Source: Chara braunii (Eukaryota > Streptophyta > Charophyceae > Charales > Characeae). From it: 26,202 nt of DNA. The stretch's first letter is position 1. The number at the start of each line of letters is the position of its first letter. The stretch covers positions 4,006,604-4,032,805 of the forward strand of contig BFEA01000065.1 in NCBI GenBank assembly GCA_003427395.1, read 5' to 3'. The notes beneath the pieces were generated by a model. It saw only the letters and a program-made list of their open reading frames with translations. It did no database searches and was not told the origin of the DNA. The position numbers and the translations under genes were made by a program. Shown piece after piece: positions 1-8,625 of the stretch.

Positions 1-61
<61 letters not shown>
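1..61. repeat. (CA)n microsatellite
   Basis: Thirty uninterrupted CA dinucleotides open the window, so the repeat probably continues beyond the left edge. There is no coding signal. Confidence 0.98.
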
Positions 62-159
62 CCTTAGGAGTTATGGAGATATTCACAGTGCGGGTCAATG
101 TCATTGTGCTATGTGCATGCTTTACGCAGTGAGGAAGGATATGGTTGTAACCTGCAACT

Positions 160-330
160 TAGCACGCAGTTAGCACGAACCTAGCACACACGTAGCATGA
201 AGGTAGCACGCACTTAGCCTGCACTCTGCAGGAACGAAGCAGTTAGAACGAACGTAGCACACGCGTAGGCGGCATAGCATATGCAGTTAGCTCGCACTTA
301 GCCTGCACTCAGCAGGAGCGTACGGTAGCA
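160..330. repeat. 11-bp minisatellite, TAGCACGNANN type
   Basis: Six consecutive 11-bp units beginning TAGC lie at 160-170, 171-181, 182-192, 193-203, 204-214 and 215-225. After an interruption containing TTAGAACGAACG, related units resume around 254-325. The block CGCACTTAGCCTGCACT occurs twice, 84 bp apart (about 209 and 293), so part of the array was itself duplicated. No ORF uses it. Confidence 0.85.
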
Positions 331-360
331 CACGACGGACGCACACACGCAGACACAAAC

Positions 361-415
361 GCGCGCACACACACACATACACACACACACACACGTACAC
401 ACACAAATGCGCTCG

Positions 416-463
<48 letters not shown>

Positions 464-466
464 TAC
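361..466. repeat. Compound CA/CG microsatellite
   Basis: Two CA tracts are separated by a short alternating CG stretch and end in ACATACATACAG. A short plus-strand frame through it (407-682) encodes a Thr-His run, which is simply the translated CA repeat and is not a gene. Confidence 0.95.
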
Positions 467-620
467 AGTAGTATCCTGCTACCTACTACTCAAGCAAAAA
501 CAGCTGGCTGCATCCCTTCATGCGCATCCAGCCCGTCAACCAACACTCAGATTTTACCCACCCACCTAGCGCATACAGCCTACACAAAACTTAAGGCATC
601 CACTTTGCAACCACACACAC

Positions 621-915
621 CTGGTGCCCCACCCACCGGCCCCAGGCTCACTCCCCTTACTCATCCCACGACCATGACATGACCAACCCATAGCAAACAC
701 GTAATACCTAGTGCCCCACCCACCGGCCCCAGGCTCACTCCCCTTACTCATTCCTCCACGACCATGACATGACCAACCCAAAGCAAACACGTAATACCTG
801 GTGCCCCACCCACCGGCCCCAGGCTCACTCCCCTTACTCATCCCCCCCATGGCCATGACATGTCCAACCCAAAGCAAACACATAATACCTGGTGCCCCAC
901 CCACCAACCCCAAAC
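621..915. repeat. 87-91-bp minisatellite, three copies plus a partial fourth
   Basis: Each unit begins CTGGTGCCCCACCCACC (CTAGTG in copy 2) at 621, 708, 798 and 889. Each continues through a CCCCAGGCTCACTCCCC block and ends in CAAACACGTAATAC or a close variant. Copies 1-3 are nearly identical, and the fourth decays after about 25 bp. The repeat gives regular peptide repeats in the minus frame 566-919, which is therefore a repeat artefact. Confidence 0.93.
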
Positions 916-950
916 CCATACCACATCCTTACCACTACGTGTCCGCCTCA

Positions 951-2178
951 CCCATACCCTGCATACATCCTTACTACACCACAACAAAACCAGTATGGAC
1001 ACTTGATGCCCCACCCCCCCACATCGAAATCACCTACACCTTACCGTCCCCCCATTCTCACCCACAATAAACAAAGCACAGGCACCTGTTGCCCCACGCA
1101 ACACATACCCACCATTCCACCACCGACCCACTCTACCCCCACGCATACATACCACAAGGCCCACGTAAAAACAAACACTGGCGCCTGGTCACTCAACAGT
1201 CCCTGCAAATAAATCCTCCAAGAAAGATGCTTTCCCTGAAAACTTGAAGTATACAGAAAAATACCATAAGGGTAAAACACGTGAAGAATCTCCCACAAAA
1301 AACAGCACTTTCCACTTCTAGACAAATAGCTCCCGCCAAAAGTCTACAACTCTCCACTTGCCTACACTACCGGTCATCGCCACGTGCAAAGCAAGCACTA
1401 CAGGCCACAGCCTGCATCTCCTCTTCCATCGCGATAACTGCCCTCCACCCTGCCAGGAATACCCCCACACCCGCCAGCCCCAAACCCATACCCTGCCTAC
1501 ACCCCACCAGCCCCAAAACCGCACCACCATCCTACCACCTCGCGACCAAACCCCCCCCACCCATACCCTGCCTACATCCGTTCCCCACCATAGCATAACC
1601 AATACGGTCACCTGATGCCCCACCCTCCCACCCCAAAACTCACCTACACCTGACCACCCCACCCACCCCACGGTTTTTACCCACATTTAAGTCCGCCCGA
1701 AACAAAGCACAGCCAACTGCTGCCCCCCCACCCCCTGATCCTAATGCTCGCAACCCCTTCCCCAACCCACAACCTCCCCACCCTGCCCACCCACGCTCGC
1801 GTATAACCAGGCCCACCTGAAATAAACATTGGCACCCGGTTCCTCGGCAGCCCCTCTAAATGGATCCTTCAAAAAAATGTCTTTCCCAGATAAAATGAAA
1901 AATACTGTAAAAACCAGAAAATAGGGAAACCCTTTTTTTTTAAAAAACTCTCCCACAAAAAATAACAATTTGAACTTCTGTACAATCAATCACCTCCCGC
2001 CAAAGATACACAACGCCACCTCCCGCCCCCTTCGCCCATACTTCCAAAAAACTCTCCACTTGCCCACATTACCGGCCATCGCCGCTTGCGAAACAAGCAC
2101 AGCAGGCCGCAACCTACGTGTCCTCTTCCTTCGTGGATACGACGATCCACCCTGCAACGAACACCCTTACCTGGCCAA
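951..2178. repeat. Diverged direct duplication in C-rich DNA (two ~520-620-bp copies)
   Basis: Copy A (about 951-1470) and copy B (about 1560-2178) share an ordered series of blocks. These include CCCATACCCTGC at the start, TGATGCCCCACC, ACAAAGCACAG, GGCCCAC followed by AAACA, TCTCCCACAAAAAA, ACTCTCCACTTGCC and a CGCCA/GCAAGCAC segment. The offset grows from about 609 to 702 bp through indels. The plus strand is very C-rich and poor in G. ORFs across it are low-complexity Pro/Thr/His frames with no family resemblance. Confidence 0.8.
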
Positions 2179-2840
2179 CACCAAGCAACCATGCCCCACA
2201 CGATATCGTATCCTCCCACATGTCCCCTGCCTCCTGCCGCCCCATTCTACTTCCCACACAACCCGTACCCCCCACCTCCTACCGCCCACCATCACCAACA
2301 CTTTCGGCCGCCTCCCCGCACCTCTAGACAACCATCTTACAACCCTCCACGCCCACATCACTGCACGCACTACATCAACTCTTATCCCTTACAGCCTCAC
2401 CAACACCCCCCACTCACACACTTGAGAGTAATCCACACGCTCCTGCAGTACAACAAACATGCCCCTCCTGCTAGCACCTTCCCCCCATCACTCTCCCCAT
2501 ACTATCCAAGGATACACCGCACCTCCCCTACGAAACCCACGCACCCTCCCTACCCCTACTACCATTCCTGCAGCATACACCCACACACAATGGCTGACAC
2601 TCCCCTCCCTCCTCCTCTACACCTATTTNTCTGCCCTCCCACCTCCCGCTTCCTCAGTTTCTACTGCGCCACGNNGTCGGTACCAACTGAGTGGACGATC
2701 TCATCCTCCTTTTCTCTCCTCTTTCTACTCTCATGCCTGCGCTACGAGGTCTACGGCCACCGCCACAGCCTCCTGCAGCGTGAAGGTCTCCCTCTCTCTC
2801 TCTCCCCCCCTCTCTGCATACTCAATACCTGCTACGAGGC
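2179..2840. other. C-rich non-coding stretch with ambiguous bases
   Basis: The C-rich, G-poor composition of the preceding duplication continues, ending in a CT-rich tract near 2785-2815. Undetermined bases lie at 2629 and 2674-2675. Long frames here (for example 2086-2883) are Pro/His/Thr/Ser-rich composition artefacts that read through the Ns. I see no gene, promoter or RNA. Confidence 0.7.
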
Positions 2841-2873
2841 ACAACACACACACACACACACACGCATTTTTTT

Positions 2874-2916
<43 letters not shown>

Positions 2917-3117
2917 GGGGAAGGGGTCGCCCTTCCCCCCCCCACATGCACACACACATACACACACGAAAAAATAAAAAAATTCCTTTTTTTTATTATC
3001 TTTCTTTTGATTAAAATACATATTTTTTGGTTTTCTATTTTTTTTTAAAAAGAAAACATTTAAAAATCCGAAAAAAAAATTACCGCGTTGTAGGGCTCTT
3101 CAAACCCTACGACCCCA

Positions 3118-3149
<32 letters not shown>

Positions 3150-3180
3150 CTTTTTTTTGGTCTATTTTTTTTTTTTTTTT
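2841..3180. repeat. Cluster of simple repeats: CA, poly-T, (GATT)9, AT, poly-T
   Basis: In order there is a CA run (2841-2863), a T run (2867-2877), nine GATT units (2878-2913), a short C run, another CA run near 2946-2966, an A/T-rich stretch, an AT run (3117-3134) and long T runs to about 3180. The block abuts the decayed LTR-element leader on its right, so it marks where that element loses recognisable sequence. Confidence 0.95.
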
Positions 3181-3193
3181 AAATGTTTGAAAT

Positions 3194-3281
3194 TCTCGGC
3201 CCCACCCAACCGCAGGGCCGACCTCAGCGGTTGGGATCCCGACCGCAGGCCGAGATGGACCCCGCGGTCATGACCGCGGGG
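3194..3281. other. Nested hairpin and perfect 22-bp palindrome (leader of a minus-strand LTR element)
   Basis: TCTCGGCC (3194-3201) pairs with GGCCGAGA (3248-3255). Inside this, CCCAACCGC (3205-3213) pairs perfectly with GCGGTTGGG (3227-3235). Immediately beyond lies a perfect 22-bp palindrome at 3260-3281 whose left half is CCCCGCGGTCA. The cluster is about 180-275 nt downstream of the primer-binding site when read on the minus strand, so it is likely 5' leader RNA of the element. Retroelement leaders often hold structured packaging or dimerisation signals; that role here is inference. Confidence 0.7.
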
Positions 3282-3378
3282 GATACATAGCTGGTCAGGT
3301 CCAGTGTAGACCCAACACGACCTAACCAGATGGGGGCAGCTTCCCTTAACACCCTGCCCCACTTCCCTCACGAACCAA

Positions 3379-3424
3379 CCCTAACCCTAAGCGGTGCCCT
3401 CAACCACTTAGGTTAGGATTAGGG
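3379..3424. repeat. Telomere-like inverted repeat
   Basis: CCCTAACCCTAAG (3379-3391) faces CTTAGGTTAGGATTAGGG (3407-3424) across a 15-nt spacer. The arms resemble CCCTAA-type telomere units with errors but form only a short hairpin, not an array. It lies between the primer-binding site and the palindrome cluster. Confidence 0.7.
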
Positions 3425-3458
3425 CAACAAAGTCAACTATTGCCAGCAAGTAGAATCC

Positions 3459-3470
3459 GCTCTGATACCA
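3459..3470 (-). other. Primer-binding site of an LTR retrotransposon (initiator tRNA-Met type)
   Basis: On the minus strand the sequence reads TGGTATCAGAGC, the standard 12-nt complement to the 3' end of plant initiator tRNA-Met. It follows an LTR ending in CA after a 1-nt gap. This fixes the orientation: the LTR lies to the right (higher coordinates) and the element interior to the left. No gag-pol remains on the left, where the interior gives way to simple repeats near 3180. Confidence 0.8.
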
Positions 3471-3471
3471 A

Positions 3472-3780
3472 TGTTACAGTCCTGGCCAATTTTGAAGTAC
3501 AAATTCATGAGAAAGCACAATGTCGTCCAATTGCAAAAGAACTGAATGAACTTGAGAGGAGAGAGAGGGAAAGAAGAAGAAGAAGAAGAAAGAAAGAAAG
3601 AAGACGACGAAGAAGAAGATGTACACCAGCAAAGACCAATGATAATTCCCTTCTTCTCGCCAACCACTCTCCTCCTCGTTTTCTCCTCCCCTCTTTATTC
3701 ACAATAACCAATAATTATAATGCTGAATGGCTGAACCAGAATCAATGTCTGAATCCCTCTTCTACTGCAGGTACAACTTG
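3472..3780 (-). mobile_element. LTR (partial, outer end undefined) of a decayed minus-strand retrotransposon
   Basis: Read on the minus strand, the LTR ends ...GGACTGTAACA immediately before the tRNA-Met primer site. An AATAAA polyadenylation-type signal is present on the minus strand at 3699-3694, and a CT/TTC-rich tract (plus-strand GAA repeats, about 3570-3620) lies between it and the LTR end. These are typical of an R/U5 region. I could not find the outer TG end or a second LTR, so the right boundary is a placeholder. The Arg/Glu-rich plus frame 3440-3781 is a translation of the purine repeat. Confidence 0.6.
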
Positions 3781-4860
3781 AGGTCGACCATAGCCATCGC
3801 CACCCTTCTCCGTCCTCTTCCGAAGGCCGAGGCTGCTAGGGCCTTGCCCTGCTGTGCAAAAGACAACTCAAAGCAGCTATGGCTGCTCTAGCTCAGGCCA
3901 CCATGCCTGACTCTGCCTCGAAGCTTCTTGATGTAGCTCTACCCCAACGGGGGTCTTCCAGATGCAGCGCCCACCAAGGTGATGAAGATGGCATCCACCA
4001 TAGCCAGGTAAGTACCCCTGGCGCTCCCTCTTCCTAGTCCCCTGTTCCTCCTCCTCCTACCCGAGCTCCTCTACCATAGCCAAGGTGGGGAGCTGGGCGA
4101 CCTTCTTCCCCAGCAGCGCTGCTCCAACCAGCGCTCCAACAGTGTGTCGCCAAACTTGCACACCGTCGAATGAGGAGGAGCTCTTTGCTCCTCCTGGATA
4201 TATAGCGGCCTGCTTGCCTCTTGGGGGGTGACTTCCAGGCTGCACAGCCTCCAAGCAACCGGCACCTCCTACTTTTCGGAGGGAAACATCATTGCAGACT
4301 CTGATATTGCCCGCACAGGCCCTAGACTCAGATTACTTGGACTGGTACCCCGCCTAGACCTAGCCTACAACTATTGGGCCTCTGAAAATTCCAACTTTTG
4401 TCTTCTTCTGCTCGGCCTCGAGTACCTGACACATCTACCGCTACTTGGTGTGGTACCAGCCTACCTGCTACTTGAGTGTTTTTCCGCTGCTCTGAGTGTC
4501 ACGGGCCTCTTTCCCCGCCACTTGAGTGTTTTCCCCGCTCCAACCCTCAATGTCACGGCCACAGGTAAGTACCGGCCCTTCAGGCCTCCTGCAAGAACGA
4601 CTTCCTTTGTCGGTGACGCACGCACTCAAACCGACAAGCACTCACGCAGGCACGCAGAGAAGCAAGCACGCACACACACAGACTTAGAAAACTCAGCAAC
4701 AAGCAGGAAACTCAGCAAAGCATACATTCCATTGGCAAAACTCAGAAATCAGCTGTGTGTCTCAGTCCGTGTTTGGCAGGTCCTTACATTTGTGTATGTC
4801 GAGAGCAGTGGAGCGAGGGCGAACTTCATGGTATTCACAAGCGGCCTCTCCAAGTGACCT
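3781..4860. other. No convincing gene; two strong splice-donor look-alikes
   Basis: CAG|GTAAGTACC occurs at 4005-4016 and again at 4562-4573, each a near-ideal plus-strand 5' splice site. No flanking coding exon can be recognised. A 209-codon plus frame (4228-4857) contains a local repeat (ACTTGAGTGTTTT and a close copy about 50 bp later) and no domain I know. A hidden host gene with short exons is possible but unsupported. Confidence 0.4.
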
Positions 4861-5046
4861 GTGCTAGAATACTGGATGGAAACTGAGTCTGCGTCAGGGC
4901 ATCTGTTAATCCACCAGTGCTTGCAAGCCTCTCTTTCCCAAGGTTCGAACCGCCCTGCGCACCAAAAAAAAAACGGAAAGGTGTGGGCCTCCTTTTGCGG
5001 CTGGTGCTGCCAGCCATTTTGCTCCTGCAGCCAACCCCTGAGAGTT

Positions 5047-5098
5047 GCGGTGTGCATGCAGCCACGTCGGAGAAAAATGGCTGGGAAACATACTGGTT
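5047..5098. repeat. Isolated copy of the palindrome arm end
   Basis: This segment, containing GTGTGCATGCAGCCACGT and then GAAAAATGGCTGGGAAACAT, matches the outer right arm of the palindrome at 5702-5753 in the same orientation. It therefore matches the left arm near 5524-5550 in inverted orientation, with a few substitutions. Confidence 0.65.
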
Positions 5099-5523
5099 TT
5101 CTAAACCATCACTCTGCCAAAAGACCCCTCCCTGTAGCTCTCATGGCTTATGAAAGAGGTGATAAACTCATACCGACTGTAGCCTGCTTGGGGGATGTAA
5201 CTGGTTTGCTCTTGTTTTGCGTCATTCACCCTTAGGTCAGAGGTCCTTGCTCGTTGATTGAGGTCTGACAGCAGCCCCGTTGCACAAAAAGGACGACATC
5301 AGCATTGTTCAGTGTTCTTTTCAACAGGTTGCAGACTGTTCGAGGATCTGCTGTCATCACTGTGAGGGATCTGAAACCACCAGTACACTGTGGGCCTCTG
5401 CAGACGTCTGACAGTTTTCAATTATGGGCGAATTGAACCGTCAGGCTGGTTCATGCAAAGTGTGGCCTCTGTGTGCACCAGCCAAAGCCTCACCAGGCCA
5501 GCGGCGTACTGGTGGTTTAAATG

Positions 5524-5752
5524 ACCAGTACGTTTCCCAGCCATTTTTTCAGAGACGCACCGTGTGTGCTTCCACACCGGGCAGGATGTACCAGGGTGGC
5601 GTTTGCCTGGAAATCCATTCAGGCAAATAGGGCCTTGCATGCAACCCGTTTTGCCTGGCTGGATTTCCAAGCAAACACCACCCCGGTACATCCTGCCCCA
5701 CACGCCTGCATGCACAGCACGTCTTAGAAAAATGATTGGGAAACATACCGGT
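5524..5752. repeat. Long imperfect palindrome (foldback, MITE-like)
   Basis: Arms of about 115 bp meet at the self-complementary GCATGC at 5637-5642, with essentially no loop. Matching blocks in left arm and right arm (reverse complement) are GTTTCCCAgcC, CATTTTT, GGGCAGGATGTACC, GGGTGG, GTTTGC, TGGAAATCCA and CAGGCAAA. Identity is roughly 75% by eye. Both strands accordingly encode similar nonsense peptides (MYQGGVCLEI on plus, MYRGGVCLEI on minus). I see no terminal motif or transposase, so foldback/MITE is a structural description, not a family assignment. Confidence 0.8.
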
Positions 5753-8286
5753 GAAGAGGGGAAAAAAGCTTGGACTGACAGGAGGACGTGTCAAAAGTGA
5801 CTCAGTACGCAGTACTGGAGATTGTACAGACCGGTCAACGTTGTGCAGCAAAGACAAAGACATGTGATTCTCTTGTGCGTGAACCTGCAACTCCAGCGCC
5901 AAGGTTCCAGTAGATCATATTCTCCCTTTCTGATCATAGATATGGAAGATTGATGGCCATAAAGGAAGGAAGGATCCAGGCTAATGGGACCTAACCCCAG
6001 TAGGCATGCCCACATCACACAGACTGGGAGATAAGCTGAGTGGAACAATGCACATATTGATTGAATGCTGGAAAAAGGAGCAGCTGCTGTAGCAGCAATG
6101 GAAGGAAAATGAGGAGGGTGAGATTGGGCACCATATGTTCTGGGTGAGAGTCATGGGAACGCCATCTCCGAACATCTCCCTTCAATTGCTGTGCTATGGA
6201 TTTCTGATCAATGAACTGCTGCAGAGGAGGACAGGAATGGTGTCTCTTGCCTGTAGTGCAAACACATGTTTTTTTCCTGATAGGCGCTGCTTTTCTTGTT
6301 CTTTTCTTCTCTTTTCTTCAAAAGTGGGTCTCTTTCTATTATTTGATGGAAACCGGGTCCAGCATAGCTTACATAATCTGCTCGCGCAACCCTTCCCTCC
6401 ATTATGGTCAGGAACCCTGAGACAGCAGCATTGATGGCTTCCTAGGAAGGCAGGCTTCACCCCTGCTCATTGCTCACGCCTGTTTCCCCTATTCACCTTC
6501 TGCTCAAGCAACAGTTGAACACTACGCCTCTCTGCTACTCCTCTTACCCGTACCAGGCTGTCTGCGTGGTCTCCAGGACCAGTTGCAGCTGGCCGGAAGG
6601 AGAGTTCTGCCCCTGGTTCCTTGTGTCCTATTCCTCCCCCTTATCGTACAGAAGAGTAGTCTGAAAGACTCCGTTTGTTTGTTTTTTGGGGTAAGTACAT
6701 TTATGTCACCTTTGAGTATCGAATGGGCAAAAAGAACAGGTGTCGGCAAAGAAAACCGCACCGAGTTCGAAAAGGCAACGGAAGTACCAGCGGCCGTGGT
6801 GTCAGAGTGAAAAAAAAAAAAAAAAAAAAAAGCCCAACGGATACTTTTGGGCTGAAATCGCTCATTTCGAGTTGGCACGTGGTTTCTTTTCAGACGCGTG
6901 TTTTTTTTGGCTTTAGGGTTTCAAAACATGCCGCGTCCGCCGTTATTTCTTTTTTCTTTTTGGTCAAATCTCTGATACAGTCCTGGTACAGCTTGATCTT
7001 CCACCTTGGGCGAGGTCCCACTAGCAACGGGATAGGATAGAAACGAGTTTGTGGGGCAGTTGAGTGACCCAAATCCTGCCATGCAGTACTCGTGATCCCA
7101 CAGTCAGTATTTTACATGTATTACCCGAAAAAGTAGGAGATCTTTGTTCCCCTCCTCCTCTCCTTAACACTGGGCATGCCCGTGCAAAGAAAGCTTCCTG
7201 CCGGAATCTTTTCAATCTGTTGGGGGTGTGGCCAACCCCAAAAGAGGGTGGGGTCGGCCGCCCACTGGATAGAAGATTTTCAGTATTTTACTTGCTGTTG
7301 TGCAATTATCTCATTGGGTGGAGCCCTCCTTCAATCACGGAGTATATGGAGGGTGTCAGGATCACTGCTGACAGAAGTCGAGTTTATTCCAGAAAATGTG
7401 GCGGTTACTTTGTTCACTGTTGCTGCAACCACCACCATCAGATCATTTGTGATCTGATGGCTGGGAAGCACTCTGCCGTGATTTCCGGTGGGAGGTCTCT
7501 GTTTCTTTTTTTTTCCTTTTGCCTTTCTCCTGTTTTTTCAGCCCAGAAATTCGTAATGAACCTGTCAGCAAGCTGCCACTCAGTGTTACACTGGATTGGC
7601 CACACTCCTATCCGACTGCTAATGGGACCTCGCCCCTGTTCTTAGTAAAAGTTGCTCAACCATTGGAGCTGTTTCTTTTCTTTTTCTTTATAGCTATTTC
7701 TTTTTGTTGCGAGGCACAGGGCCTATTTTCACACAGTCGGCCGCCCTAATTGAAGGCAGGCACGACCGAGGCCTACAGGCCATTTTGGGGTCACCACGCA
7801 ACTGGGGAAATTCAGGCAGTTGCGCAGCGCCAGTTGGTTGGAAGCGCCCAGGCCCAGGATGCCTTTCATTGCATGTAACTGAGGCAGGCCCTGGGCCGGA
7901 TACACAAAGTGGACCGAACAAAGGCTGAGGGCAGTTGGGTGCTGGTAACCACCACAGGCCCTGGGCCTGTTTACTTCGGACTGAGGCTCAGCCTCGTGGG
8001 GCCTACCGGAAGCTTCTGGGCCAGGGTCCAGTACCGCATTACTGCACACAGCAGCAGGCCACTTCAATATAGAGAAGGGCCTGCATACACATTGGACATT
8101 CGGGCACTGGCTGCATGCTGTGCTAACGCTGGCCAGGTTCACGTGCTCACGGGCGAGCTGGAAGGAGCAGGCAGCCATAGCCGAGCTGCGCTGCTGTATG
8201 CTGGATGGGGTGCATGATGGTCCTTGGGTGCAAGTGGCATCTGTGAGTTGGGAAACGAGGTTGTGAGTGATATGAGAGACATACCT
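5753..8286. other. No recognisable gene; 22-nt A run at 6810-6831
   Basis: Only short, unconvincing frames are present. A run of 22 A at 6810-6831 is followed by a 7-bp hairpin, AGCCCAA/TTGGGCT (6831-6853). The run could be the tail of an old retroposed sequence on the plus strand, but no target-site duplication or source gene is visible. A GTAAGTAC splice-donor look-alike lies at 6691. 7740-8280 is GGCC-rich with overlapping frames on both strands, none resembling a family. Confidence 0.5.
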
Positions 8287-8430
8287 GGTGCTTGAGGCGT
8301 GCGGCATTGGCCGAGATCTGCTCGTACTTGGGAAGCTGTTGACGTCATCAGCGGCATTGTAGTCTAGGCTGGATAGGATCTGCCATTCGTAGTCTGGGCC
8401 GCCGCCGAGCACCAGATAGGATATCAACAT
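8287..8430 (-). other. Possible exon fragment ending at a splice donor
   Basis: On the minus strand an ATG-initiated frame starts at 8430. At 8287 the sequence reads CACCAG|GTATGT, a good 5' splice site. One of the three frames just before the donor encodes a plausible helical peptide (LPKYEQISANAARLKHQ), but that frame has stops upstream, so it is not the ATG frame. The 233-codon ATG frame continuing to 7729 changes to low-information sequence after the donor. This is weak evidence; I do not recognise a product. Confidence 0.2.
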
Positions 8431-8613
8431 TGGTTCTTCGTTAATGATGATGAGACTATTCCAGCATTGTCAATTATGAGCTTTTGGTGTGCTCTTATTT
8501 GGTGAAACTCGTGATGCAATTCTGCAATTGGTTAGAGGTCACGACTAACTGGTCTCATGTGTATGATGCTGTTTGATTTCTGAAGTTCACCATTGCCCAT
8601 CTTCCTTGCAATT

Positions 8614-8625
8614 TGGTATCGGAGC
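8614..8625 (+). other. Weak tRNA-Met-type primer-binding-site match
   Basis: TGGTATCGGAGC differs by one base from the plant initiator tRNA-Met primer site. It is preceded by TTGCA, a possible LTR end at 8610. A plus-strand element here would fit the gag-like frame at 9895, but no second LTR was found. The following GTGGTTCAGTGCGC also loosely resembles a tRNA D-arm, so a tRNA-derived sequence is an alternative. Confidence 0.3.

Noticed and set aside
1-466. CRISPR-like array
   Set aside because: The repeats are contiguous microsatellite and minisatellite units with no unique spacers of constant length.
2086-2883. 265-codon plus-strand ORF
   Set aside because: It is a Pro/His/Thr-rich translation of C-rich DNA that reads through undetermined bases and the CA repeat.
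3379-3424. Chromosome end or interstitial telomere array
   Set aside because: There are only about two imperfect units per arm, in inverted orientation; there is no tandem array.
3440-3781. Arg/Glu-rich plus ORF as a nuclear or RNA-binding protein
   Set aside because: The charged run is a translated GAA/AGA purine repeat inside an LTR.
4228-4857. 209-codon plus ORF as a membrane protein (Leu-rich middle)
   Set aside because: There is no coherent hydrophobic segment pattern or family motif, it contains a local DNA repeat, and it crosses a strong splice donor.
7729-8430. 233-codon minus-strand ORF as a single gene
   Set aside because: It passes through a good splice donor at 8287 and loses any protein-like character after it; only the first part was kept, as a low-confidence exon.
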